Shown one piece after another: positions 1 to 8,365 of a stretch of DNA of 64,000 bases. The number at the start of each line of letters is the position of its first letter. Position 1 is the stretch's first letter. Under the pieces are notes generated by a model. It saw only the letters and a program-made list of their open reading frames with translations. It ran no database searches and was not told where the DNA came from. The position numbers and the translations under genes were made by a program. This DNA is from Methanosarcina sp. KYL-1 (lineage in GTDB: Archaea; Halobacteriota; Methanosarcinia; Methanosarcinales; Methanosarcinaceae): assembly GCF_024372725.1 (NCBI RefSeq), contig NZ_VOUA01000001.1, forward strand, positions 124,001-188,000, written 5' to 3'.

Positions 1-2
1 AA

Positions 3-1451
3 GGAGGCCCTGGCAGTAAGGGCGGTTCCGGTGGTTCCGATAGTTCCGGTGGAAGTGATGACTCTGGAAGTTGTAGCGGTTCCGATGGTTCTGATGGTTC
101 CGATGGTTCTGGCGGAAAAGGTGGAAAAGGAGGAAATGGCGGAAGCGGTGGTTCTGACGGCTCCGGCGGTTGTGGCGGTTCTGAAGAGTCCGAGAGTTCC
201 GGCGAGGGCGGAGAATCCAGCGAACATGGGAAAGGTGCAACAGCAACCATTTCTGCTTACGATGAAGCCGGAAACCTTATAGATAGCTTCGAGGGTGAAC
301 CCGCTAACTGGGGAGAATACCAGCAGTTGTTTGCCAGTTCAGGCACTCCTTCTAAAATCAGCTCTGTACGCCTCTCTGCTAATTCTCGTAAGGGGAAAGT
401 AAGGTATGATGACCTCACGTTCAAGTGTGGTTCCGGGAATACAAAGGAGATTTCCTTCGATGAAGATGAGCTGGTTTCCGGTACTGCTATTAAGGGCCAT
501 TATAATTGGGTGAACTTCTCAAATGAAGCAAAAGTCTATTCCTCGGAAGGTGCTCGATCGGGCAATAACTTTTTGAGAAACCACCCGAAAGAGGGCCAGG
601 CTATTGTAATCAATTTTAAAAATACGGTTTCTGAGGTAAGTATCTGGTACACCTTCCAGCAGGGATCGAATAAACCTTCCGGTGAAGGTGGTTCCGGTGG
701 TCCCGGTGGTCCCGGTGGTGAAGGCGGTTCCGGCGGTGAAGGCGGTTCCGGCGGCGATGAAGGTGGATGCGGTGGTTCTGATGGTGAAGGCGGTTCCGGT
801 GGTCCCGGCGGTGAAGGTGGTTCCGGTGGTCCCGGCGGTGAAGGCGGTTCCGAAAACTCTTCTCCCGAGCCTATGATCATCCAGCCGGTTTCAGGCAGTT
901 TGGTCAGTGGTGTTGTTAAGGTAGAGGCAGAAGAAAAGGAGGCTCATGATCTCGAATCTGCTGTTTTTGAATACTCTGCGGACGAAGGGGTCAACTGGGT
1001 GAATATCGGTACGGATACCGATGGATCCGATTTTTGGGGAGTGCAGTGGGATACTTCCTCAGTCTCCAATGGAAACCGTCTGCTGCGTGTGACGATGATA
1101 GATAAATCCGGGAGAGAAGGAACAGCTCAGGTTGAAGTAATGGTAAAAAATGCCTTATCTGGTCCTAATGTCAAGGTCCTAAGTCCGCGCAATGGGGAAA
1201 CTGTTCGCCTTTTAAAGGTTGCCATGGCATCGGCGGACCCGGAGGTTACAAAAGTCATTTTCCAGGGTTCAATTGACGGTGTTACCTGGGTTGACCTGGC
1301 CACGGACTCATATAAAAAAGACGGATGGTGGGCTTCTATTAATTTCAGCAAATTGCCAGATGGGGCATATTACTTCAGAGCTGCGGGGGTGACATCCGAG
1401 GGGGATACAGGTTATTCTCAGACGGTCAGGGTTAATGTGTTAAATAAATGA
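3..1451 (+). CDS. Gly/Ser-rich surface protein with Ig-like C-terminal domains (5' partial)
   Basis: The frame is open from base 3 to the stop at 1449-1451, so this is the last 482 residues of a larger protein that begins before the window. In order, I see a Gly/Ser-rich stretch (residues about 1-76), a beta-rich segment ending near a YDDLTF motif (about 79-145), another beta-rich segment ending in a WYTF motif (about 150-220), a second Gly/Ser/Pro/Glu linker (about 224-284), and two Ig-like or fibronectin-like domains (about 287-382 and 384-482). This layout suggests an extracellular adhesin or S-layer-associated protein. No membrane anchor or sorting signal is seen at the C-terminus. The exact function is unknown. 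Confidence is high that it is coding and moderate for the surface role. Confidence 0.8.
   Translation, partial: GGPGSKGGSGGSDSSGGSDDSGSCSGSDGSDGSDGSGGKGGKGGNGGSGGSDGSGGCGGSEESESSGEGGESSEHGKGATATISAYDEAGNLIDSFEGEPANWGEYQQLFASSGTPSKISSVRLSANSRKGKVRYDDLTFKCGSGNTKEISFDEDELVSGTAIKGHYNWVNFSNEAKVYSSEGARSGNNFLRNHPKEGQAIVINFKNTVSEVSIWYTFQQGSNKPSGEGGSGGPGGPGGEGGSGGEGGSGGDEGGCGGSDGEGGSGGPGGEGGSGGPGGEGGSENSSPEPMIIQPVSGSLVSGVVKVEAEEKEAHDLESAVFEYSADEGVNWVNIGTDTDGSDFWGVQWDTSSVSNGNRLLRVTMIDKSGREGTAQVEVMVKNALSGPNVKVLSPRNGETVRLLKVAMASADPEVTKVIFQGSIDGVTWVDLATDSYKKDGWWASINFSKLPDGAYYFRAAGVTSEGDTGYSQTVRVNVLNK
664..855 (+). repeat. In-frame Gly/Ser/Pro/Glu codon repeat
   Basis: Degenerate short units built from GGTTCC, GGTGGT, CCCGGC and GGTGAAGGC are iterated in frame and encode a flexible linker with GGSGG and GGPGGE patterns. 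A related but Ser/Asp-richer block occupies bases 3-230. Such tracts expand and contract by slippage, so copy number may differ between strains. Confidence 0.75.
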
Positions 1452-1956
1452 AATGCGGGTTAAGGCAGCAAAGGCAATTCCCTTTGCTTTTCCTTTTTTG
1501 TCTTTTCTTGTTTCTGATGTTTTTGCAGTTTTTTGATTTTTTGTTCCAGGGGTTTCCTAACCTCTTGCCCATGCTTGAGGTGTTTTTTCATGTTTTTGGG
1601 GATTTTTTTCTTGATCAATCAGGTAAATTTTAGGGTGGAATCTTCCTCTGGATTTTTAAGCGATTTAGGAGGATTTGTGGAATTTCTTCATATCGAGGTA
1701 TTTTTTGAAGTTTGGCATGTAATATTTTATATAAGATTTCACATTATACGTGTATATAAAAATTCGACAGCAACTTTCGTTCTTTAAGAGCGTACATTGC
1801 TCAACTTTTATATACTTCATTTGGATATTATTCTCCTCTCAAAGGGAGATTCTACTGTGAGCGGGCCACATAGTCTTTCTCACTCTTCAGGCGTTATTTA
1901 ATCACATTCGTGGTTTAAAAAATTCAATCTTACAAGGAAAAGGTTGCAGCAGAGAA
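1452..1956. other. Intergenic region, 505 bases
   Basis: AT-rich sequence with T-rich tracts just after the upstream gene (1480-1620) that could terminate transcription, and a TATA-like element near 1806-1814 for the next gene. The short open frames across 1448-1787 have poor composition and no ribosome binding site, so I do not call them. Confidence 0.5.
1806..1814 (+). promoter_or_regulatory. Candidate TATA box for the KaiC-like gene
   Basis: TTTTATATA at 1806-1814 matches the archaeal box A. It lies about 145 bases before the ATG at 1957, which would give a leader of roughly 120 nt. It is assigned by motif and position only. Confidence 0.35.
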
Positions 1957-2655
1957 ATGGACCGTATCTCATCAGGTATAAACGAACTGGACGAAAGGCT
2001 GGGTGGCGGATACCCGGCGGGCAGGGTTCTCCTTGTTACCGGAGGCACAGGGACCGGAAAGTCCATCTTCGGGCTTCATTTCCTGCACCGGGCCTGCAGG
2101 GACGGCAAGAAATGCGTGCTCATCGCAACCGAAGAGCTCCCTGAAGATATCATTCAACAGTCCGAAATGCTGGGGATCGGGCTTTCAAGATATTATGAAC
2201 ATGGGCAGCTAGTTATTGAAAAGGCTTTCCAGAACCGTTCCGAGAAAGTCCAGACTTCCAAATTCGGCTTCACTCCCGAAGGTCTGGAGATTGAATTGCC
2301 GACACTTGTCGATTATGTGCCCGATGGGACCGATGTTGTGGTTATTGACAATATCGGGGTCTTCACTTTACGCCTCTCTATTCAGGATTTCAGGGACCAG
2401 TTTGACGCCCTTAACTTTGTCCTGAGCACCAAAGAAGGATGTACTGCCATGTTCATCATGGACGATACCGCATGCAAGATGACCCAGAACCTTGCAGAGT
2501 ACTCGGCCAGCGCCTCTCTTCGCCTTATGGTGACGGAAAACCCCTATACCGGCAATATGGAACGTTTTCTCAAGATCCCTAAAATGCGAAGGACTTTTAT
2601 CGGTTTGGACATGATCCGGTTTGAAATAACTTTGCAGGGAGTTAAACTGCTTTAA
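1957..2655 (+). CDS. KaiC/RadA-like RecA-superfamily ATPase (RAD55 family)
   Basis: A 232-residue single-domain RecA-fold ATPase. The Walker A motif GGTGTGKS lies at residues 29-36, a TEE motif that may hold the catalytic glutamates follows near residue 64, and a Walker B-like VVVIDNIG lies near residue 128. It opens with the ISSGINELDERLGGG pattern typical of archaeal KaiC-like proteins. It has one KaiC domain, unlike the double-domain cyanobacterial clock protein. Archaeal members act in signalling, motility or recombination, and nothing here fixes a substrate. It stands alone, 720 bases upstream of the secretion ATPase. The ATG is preceded by an AAGGAAAAGG purine tract about 15 bases upstream. 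Confidence 0.85.
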   Translation: MDRISSGINELDERLGGGYPAGRVLLVTGGTGTGKSIFGLHFLHRACRDGKKCVLIATEELPEDIIQQSEMLGIGLSRYYEHGQLVIEKAFQNRSEKVQTSKFGFTPEGLEIELPTLVDYVPDGTDVVVIDNIGVFTLRLSIQDFRDQFDALNFVLSTKEGCTAMFIMDDTACKMTQNLAEYSASASLRLMVTENPYTGNMERFLKIPKMRRTFIGLDMIRFEITLQGVKLL

Positions 2656-3377
2656 ACATTAACCTGCTTTAAGTCATGCTTCAATTGCATTTTTTTCCTT
2701 AGGGCTATTCATTTTTCTTCAGTTTCCCTTTTTTCTTCACTCTACTATTTTTGTTCTTACATTCACTTTCTTTCCACTTGATTTCTTTATTTCGACATCT
2801 CTTTCTCCATGCCACTAATTCTTTCAATAGTTTACACTCTAAGAAAGTTAAACTATTTATGCGATTATGGATATAAACCTTAAAAAATAATTCTAATCTT
2901 ATTTCCCTTATATCCCTTATAATCGGATAATAAGAGTTTTTGATTCAGGTACAAAAGGAATAAATATTATGAAATGAAGAATGTTTAATCAAAAAATGTT
3001 GTAACAGTTGTACGATCAGATTTTGCGATCTATTTGCATATTTCTGAAGTGTGAGGGGTACAGGTAACTGGCGGAAACAATTTTAATGGGTATTAAAAAC
3101 GGAAATTTTTTGAAAGACTCTGAAGCCTCATATCGGATACCTTATGGAAATGCTGCCGGAAAACGTTTCCGGGAGAATAATTCCAATAGTGCAAAGTAAG
3201 GACGAAATATTTCCTGAACAGGGAGCTTCGTGCATGCTTCATGAATAAATTAGAGTGGATAAAATTGGGTGGGGATGTCTCTAAAAACGGAAAGACCTGT
3301 GAGGATGAAGGTTTCAGGGACTGAAAGGCAGACCTGGCTGATGAGGAACTCAAGGCTGAAAACTGGATGGGAAATTC
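2656..3377. other. Intergenic region, 722 bases
   Basis: The first 350 bases are very AT-rich. The second half (about 3050-3377) has more balanced composition but stops in every frame on the plus strand, so any old coding content is decayed. It presumably holds the promoter of the secretion ATPase gene. No RNA gene or clear repeat was seen. Confidence 0.4.
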
Positions 3378-5540
3378 ATGCTTGACAATTTAAATAATTC
3401 GGAGTTTTCTCCGGAGCTACAAACCGGGGAGCATTTTGTAAAAGATCCGGAATCGGAAACTTCTGAAGTCTGGGAAAAGGACGGGGAAAAGGGGGATATC
3501 TTTTTAGGGGAAGAAGGGGGCCTGGATGCAGATCCGGAAACAGGCCTGGATATGAACCCGGATGCGGACTCGGAAACAGATCCTGATGCGGAATTGTCTC
3601 CTTCTGAAGGTCCGGGTCATGAAAAGAAAGTCAATATTATTCTGGAAACCGAAAGCACAGGCATTTTTCCTCCGAAAGAGGAAATCGAGAGTAAAAAACT
3701 AAGGGACCTTGGGGGGGGTACGGAGGAGCCAGAAGTTTCTCTGCCCGAAAATGGGATACAGAATATTGCTAGCTCTGCTGAACTTAAAAAAGTTTCCTTA
3801 AAAACTGATAAAAAGAAAAAAGCCGGTTTTTCGGGAAATATGAAGGGACTGATTTATGATATTGCCGGAATAAAGTCGGGGGAAAAACTGGGAGACAAGG
3901 TGAAGGAATTCCTGAAAGATGTGAAAACTCCGGAGGGTGCAAAACAGAAGTTTGCCGAAATCATGCGGAAACTGAATGAAGAAGAAATCAGGATCCTTCC
4001 CCCTTACGATCCGGAAACCTATGGTCCCCTTCTCGAATACGAAATTCCGGCAGGGTTCATCGAAGTCGAACGTTACTGGGTGGAGGAACCTTACGCTTTT
4101 GTGAGCATAATCGAAAACATGGAGATGAAGTTTTACTATACTGTGGAACCCACTCTCTCCGCGTACGAGAAGTCCATCCTCGAGCGGGTGCGGGACAATC
4201 TGGAAGACACCCTGACCCAGGAAGACATGAATTCCGGAAGTGAAAAGGAAATCATCCTCACAAATAAGGCTTTGCGCCTTCTTGACCAGTATTACAGCAC
4301 CCTTGAACTGCCTTCTCTCCACAAGATAATGTATTTCCTCAAGAGGAATTTCATCGGGTACGAACGGATCAACCCTCTTATCCTTGACCCTAACATCGAA
4401 GATATTTCCTGCTCAGGGGTTGAGATCCCCATTTACCTCTACCACCGGAAACACAACAACATCGTGACAAACATCCTTTTTGGGGAAAAGGAACTCGATT
4501 CCCTTGTTGTCAAACTCTGCCAGAGGAGCGGAAAGCACATCTCCATCGGAGAACCAATCGTAGACGCCACCCTTCCGGATGGGTCGAGAATCCAGGCAAC
4601 CCTGGGCAGGGAAGTGACCACAAGGGGCAGTTCCTACACGATCCGGAAGTTTAAGGGAGACCCCATAACTCCCATCGACCTGCTCAAATACGGGACCTGC
4701 AGCATTGAAATGATGGCTTACTACTGGATTGCCATCGAAAACAACATAAGCGTGCTCCTGGCAGGCGGAACGGCTTCCGGTAAGACTTCTCTTATGAATG
4801 CAATTTCCCTTTTCATCCCGAGGCTTTCTAAGATCGTGTCCATCGAAGATACCAGGGAAATCATGCTCCACCATGAAAACTGGATTGCAGGAGCAACCCG
4901 CAAGTCCTTTACCGTGGGCGGTACCGGGGAAGTGTCCATGTATGAGCTCCTGAAGGCAGCTCTTAGGCAGCGCCCTGAATACATCATCGTGGGAGAAGTG
5001 CGAGGAAAAGAAGCCCTTACCCTCTTCCAGGCTATGTCTACGGGGCATACTACATATTCCACCATGCATGCGAGCGACGTGCAGACTGTGGTAAACAGGC
5101 TTGAAAACGAGCCCATCAATGTCCCGCATGTGATGATGCAGGCCCTCGGGGTAATAGCCATCCAGATGCAGACCTATGTAGACGAGGTCAGGGTCCGCAG
5201 GACCAAGACCATTGTGGAAATTACCGGGCTCGACGCAAGGACAGGAAGCCTCAGGATCAATGAACTTTACCGCTGGGAACCCCAGTATGACAATTTCAAG
5301 CGCGCGGGTGACTCTTACGTGCTTAACGAGATCATGAGGGCAAGGGGATGGAACCCGGACAAGCTCTTTATCGAGTTCAAGAACCGGGAAAAGATCCTTG
5401 CATACATGGCTGAAAGGCAGATTCGGGATTATGTCAGTGTCTCTCTGATAGTGCATATGTACGCTACGAATCCGCAGCTTGTGATGGAAGCGGTTGGAAA
5501 CGATACCCTGCGAAATATGGTCCAGCATCACAGTTTATGA
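3378..5540 (+). CDS. Type II/IV secretion system ATPase (GspE/TadA/ArlI-like)
   Basis: A 720-residue secretion ATPase. Residues 1-150 are acidic and low-complexity with D-P-D-A-type repeats. Residues about 190-400 form the N-terminal domain of archaeal GspE-type ATPases. The VirB11-like ATPase core holds the Walker A motif GGTASGKT near residues 462-469, a VGEVRG Walker B/Asp-box region near 536, and a conserved STMHAS His-box near 560. Family knowledge: it powers assembly of type IV-pilus-like filaments at the cytoplasmic face. The next gene (9 bases on) encodes the matching membrane platform. No pilin or prepilin peptidase gene is adjacent, so the filament or substrate is unknown. Confidence 0.92.
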   Translation: MLDNLNNSEFSPELQTGEHFVKDPESETSEVWEKDGEKGDIFLGEEGGLDADPETGLDMNPDADSETDPDAELSPSEGPGHEKKVNIILETESTGIFPPKEEIESKKLRDLGGGTEEPEVSLPENGIQNIASSAELKKVSLKTDKKKKAGFSGNMKGLIYDIAGIKSGEKLGDKVKEFLKDVKTPEGAKQKFAEIMRKLNEEEIRILPPYDPETYGPLLEYEIPAGFIEVERYWVEEPYAFVSIIENMEMKFYYTVEPTLSAYEKSILERVRDNLEDTLTQEDMNSGSEKEIILTNKALRLLDQYYSTLELPSLHKIMYFLKRNFIGYERINPLILDPNIEDISCSGVEIPIYLYHRKHNNIVTNILFGEKELDSLVVKLCQRSGKHISIGEPIVDATLPDGSRIQATLGREVTTRGSSYTIRKFKGDPITPIDLLKYGTCSIEMMAYYWIAIENNISVLLAGGTASGKTSLMNAISLFIPRLSKIVSIEDTREIMLHHENWIAGATRKSFTVGGTGEVSMYELLKAALRQRPEYIIVGEVRGKEALTLFQAMSTGHTTYSTMHASDVQTVVNRLENEPINVPHVMMQALGVIAIQMQTYVDEVRVRRTKTIVEITGLDARTGSLRINELYRWEPQYDNFKRAGDSYVLNEIMRARGWNPDKLFIEFKNREKILAYMAERQIRDYVSVSLIVHMYATNPQLVMEAVGNDTLRNMVQHHSL

Positions 5541-5549
5541 GGGAGCGCC

Positions 5550-7499
5550 ATGAACGCTATAGATACGCTTGCTTTCAGGATTTTCGGAGACAAAATTCTT
5601 GAAAATGAAGAAAAGTTTTCCATGTTCAGGATAAAGCTCCGCCAGGCCCAGATCCCTCTCCCCGTGGAGCAGTATGTGTCGACTGCGGTTTTAATTTCCC
5701 TGCTTGCGGGAATTTTCGGGGGTCTTTTTGGTTTACTTGTGGGAAGGCAGATTTTCCGGGGCATTACTCCTGAAATTATTGTTTCAACTCTGGGTATCTC
5801 CAGGAGAGTGACCCGGGCAGTTGATACCCCGGGTTTTGTTGAAGCGCACCTCCCTCTTCTTCTCACACTGGTAGGAGGGGTCCTGCTCTTTACAATGATT
5901 GCTGCCCTAACCTATGGGCTAATAATGGCTTACCCTCCCATGAAAGCCGACAACAGGAAAAGGGCAATTAACGAAAATATGCCGCATGCAACTGCTTTCC
6001 TCTATGTTCTTCAGAGGGGAGGCGGGATGACGATCTTCGATATCATAAAGTCGCTTGGTGGGTATTCTCACCTTTACGGGACAACTTCCAGGGAGTTCGG
6101 GAACATTGTCCGGGATATCGAGTATTTCGGAAAAGACCTGAAGGACGCCCTCTGGGATGCAGCCGACAGGACCCCTTCCGAACATTTCAAGGACCTGGTT
6201 GACGGGATGATATCTATTGTATCAAGCGGAGGGGACATTACCCTCTACCTGAAGAACAAAACCGACCTTTACAAGTCCAATGCAAATAAAGAACATAAGC
6301 GCTTCCTCGAAACCCTCGGGCTCCTTGCGGAGGTTTACATCACCGTGTTTGTCGTGGGTCCCCTTTTCCTGATGGTGATCCTTGTTGTGATGAACATGAT
6401 CGACAACAGCGGCCCAACAAACCTCTACCTCCTTGTATACGGGGCAGTTCCCTTCGGGACAGCTATTTTCCTTATATTCCTGGACATGCTCACAGGGGAC
6501 TCCGAAAAGATGCCGGAGGAAAAAATCTTCAGGATCAGGCCTGATTCGTTCAGCGACGTCAGGGTAAGACCCGAAACTGAAGAAGACCTTGAGCTGATAA
6601 AGAAAATTGATTTTTTTGAAAAGGTCTCAAGGGTCAAAAAAATACTTTTTCATCCGATCAGGGCCATGCTCGACAGGCCTGTATATGCTTTTGTAGTGGG
6701 TGCTCCGGTGGCCCTTGGCTATTTCGTTTCCTCATTCCTGGATAACGGGCCTTACTACGGAGGCTTCGTCGAAACTGCACAGGTCCTTGACGACTATATT
6801 TTCTTCAGCCTTCTCCTCCTTTTCATTCCCTTTATCATCTTCCATGAACTGGAAGTCCGGAAAATCAAACAGATAGAGGACCAGGTGCCCGAGTTCCTCA
6901 AGAGGCTTGCAAGTATCAACGGGACCGGGATCTTACTGGCCGATGCTATTGCCATAACCGCCCAGTCAAACATGGGAAGGCTGAAGCCCGAAATCAAAAG
7001 GACGGTCGAGGACATCCGCTGGAATTCCAACCTTGTGGAGGCCCTGAAACGCTTTGAGGCCAGGATCCGGACCAACATGACCCGGCGCAGCATGACCCTT
7101 ATCGCCAAGGCTAGCGAGTCCACCGGAGATATCCACCAGGTTATCAGCACAGTTGCAGACGACGCCGACATCGAGAAAAACCTGAATAAAGAGCGTTCTG
7201 CCGAGATGTTTATCTATGTTTTCATCATCTTTGTAACGTTCTGTGTCTTCCTGATTATCGTGTACGTGCTCGCCGCCTTCTTCCTCCCCGCCCTTGACGG
7301 GTCCAGTAACCCGGCAATGTCCATGGGCGGTTTTAACCTGGCGGAGTACACTATGCTCTTCTTCCATGCAGCCCTTCTCCAGGGCTTCGGTTCAGGGCTT
7401 GTGGCCGGGAAAATGGGTTCGGGAAATGTGTCTTCAGGGCTCAAGCACTCCCTTGCCATGATGGCGGTATCATATGTACTGTTCATCGTGTTTATCTGA
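5550..7499 (+). CDS. Type II secretion system F-domain membrane platform (TadB/C- or ArlJ-like)
   Basis: A 649-residue protein with two GspF/TadC-type halves. Hydrophobic segments lie near residues 46-66, 105-130, 240-265 and 290-310 in the first half, and 380-400, 415-435, 550-580 and 610-649 in the second. Cytoplasmic helical domains between them contain the F-domain pattern (HATAFLYVLQRGGG; then EFLKRLASINGTG and RRSMTLIAKASESTGD). It follows the ATPase gene by 9 bases, with GGGAGC as ribosome binding site, so the two are co-transcribed. In this family the protein anchors the ATPase and the filament in the membrane. A strong hairpin follows the stop. Confidence 0.9.
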   Translation: MNAIDTLAFRIFGDKILENEEKFSMFRIKLRQAQIPLPVEQYVSTAVLISLLAGIFGGLFGLLVGRQIFRGITPEIIVSTLGISRRVTRAVDTPGFVEAHLPLLLTLVGGVLLFTMIAALTYGLIMAYPPMKADNRKRAINENMPHATAFLYVLQRGGGMTIFDIIKSLGGYSHLYGTTSREFGNIVRDIEYFGKDLKDALWDAADRTPSEHFKDLVDGMISIVSSGGDITLYLKNKTDLYKSNANKEHKRFLETLGLLAEVYITVFVVGPLFLMVILVVMNMIDNSGPTNLYLLVYGAVPFGTAIFLIFLDMLTGDSEKMPEEKIFRIRPDSFSDVRVRPETEEDLELIKKIDFFEKVSRVKKILFHPIRAMLDRPVYAFVVGAPVALGYFVSSFLDNGPYYGGFVETAQVLDDYIFFSLLLLFIPFIIFHELEVRKIKQIEDQVPEFLKRLASINGTGILLADAIAITAQSNMGRLKPEIKRTVEDIRWNSNLVEALKRFEARIRTNMTRRSMTLIAKASESTGDIHQVISTVADDADIEKNLNKERSAEMFIYVFIIFVTFCVFLIIVYVLAAFFLPALDGSSNPAMSMGGFNLAEYTMLFFHAALLQGFGSGLVAGKMGSGNVSSGLKHSLAMMAVSYVLFIVFI

Positions 7500-7510
7500 G
7501 TATTCGGTTT

Positions 7511-7560
7511 CCGGGGTTTAAAAAATTAGTTTAAAACCCCGGGTCCCTTTTCTTTTTCAG
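7511..7560 (+). terminator. Hairpin terminator after the secretion platform gene
   Basis: CCGGGGTTTAAA (7511-7522) pairs with TTTAAAACCCCGG (7530-7542), apart from one bulged A, and is followed by a T/C-rich tract CCCTTTTCTTTTTC. It sits 12 bases after the stop codon of the gene ending at 7499. Confidence 0.6.
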
Positions 7561-7634
7561 GTTTTTCCGGTTTTATTCAGGTCCTTGAAACCTTCATTTC
7601 TTTATCCCTTTGTTCCGTTTCTTTTATAAGGTGT

Positions 7635-8264
7635 ATGTCCGATCTTATAAATATGGAAAAAGATGCAAAAATGAAAAAGATACTTCCGGGTATCCTTATC
7701 CTGGCAGTAGTCCTTTCTTCCTTTTTTGTTCTGGATTTCAAGGCAGCAAAGAGCGAGACCAGGACAAATTCCATGATTAGTGCCCATTCCACACACGAAC
7801 CTGAAATTGATTTTCCGGGCAGGATTTATCTTTATGTCGAAGGCGATGAGGCCCTTTCAGAGCCCCTCGGGGAGTATCTCCGGGCCGAACTGGAAAAAGC
7901 AGGAATGGAAGTGTCAGTTTCCCGGACCTTTGAGGAAAAGTATGATTCTCAGGCCCTTCTGGTGAATATTGCGGAACCTGAGGGGCTGTATACGCCCGTT
8001 TATGCTTCTTCAAGCCTTAACCTGATGTTTTTCTATACTTCCACCGGAGAAGACACTCTTTATTTCGAAAAATTCAAGGAGGGAAACGTGACCGTAGACT
8101 TTAGGGGTTCCCGGAAAGGAGAAAAGCTAATTGACGGGGAACTGGAACTTCAGGATTCTACCAGGGGCCTGGTCTCGCTAAAAGCTTACAGGGAACACCT
8201 TGCTTCCGAGGCTGCAAAGAAGACAGTAGAGCAACTTCAAGAGCAAATAAGAGATATTCCTTAA
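7635..8264 (+). CDS. Secreted or membrane-anchored protein of unknown function
   Basis: A 209-residue protein with one N-terminal hydrophobic segment (ILPGILILAVVLSSFFVL, about residues 16-33) and a soluble, mixed alpha/beta remainder with acidic character. ATGs at 7635, 7653 and 7671 are all possible starts; the last leaves a short KK charge before the hydrophobic segment, as in a signal anchor. No lipobox cysteine is present. It sits after the terminator of the secretion pair, so a link to that system is only suggested by position. I do not recognise the family. Confidence 0.7.
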   Translation: MSDLINMEKDAKMKKILPGILILAVVLSSFFVLDFKAAKSETRTNSMISAHSTHEPEIDFPGRIYLYVEGDEALSEPLGEYLRAELEKAGMEVSVSRTFEEKYDSQALLVNIAEPEGLYTPVYASSSLNLMFFYTSTGEDTLYFEKFKEGNVTVDFRGSRKGEKLIDGELELQDSTRGLVSLKAYREHLASEAAKKTVEQLQEQIRDIP

Positions 8265-8333
8265 ATATATCATGTAAGTCCTCTTACCTGCCGGGACTCT
8301 ATCCGTGCCTCTATCCTTCCGTCTTCCATGACG

Positions 8334-8340
8334 TTTATAT
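8334..8340 (+). promoter_or_regulatory. TATA box implying a near-leaderless kefB-type mRNA
   Basis: TTTATAT at 8334-8340 is centred about 29 bases before the ATG at 8366. Archaeal transcription normally starts 25-28 bases after the TATA centre, so the mRNA would begin at or a few bases before the start codon. No Shine-Dalgarno sequence precedes the ATG, which fits. Confidence 0.45.
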
Positions 8341-8365
8341 CAATTAGAATTTTAATTCATATTCG

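Noticed and set aside
1448-1787. Two overlapping short open frames rich in Phe and Leu
   Set aside because: Their composition follows the T-rich DNA and no ribosome binding site is present.
4413-5531. 372-residue minus-strand open frame over the secretion ATPase
   Set aside because: Long only because of the codon pattern of the real plus-strand gene; the plus-strand product has complete Walker motifs.
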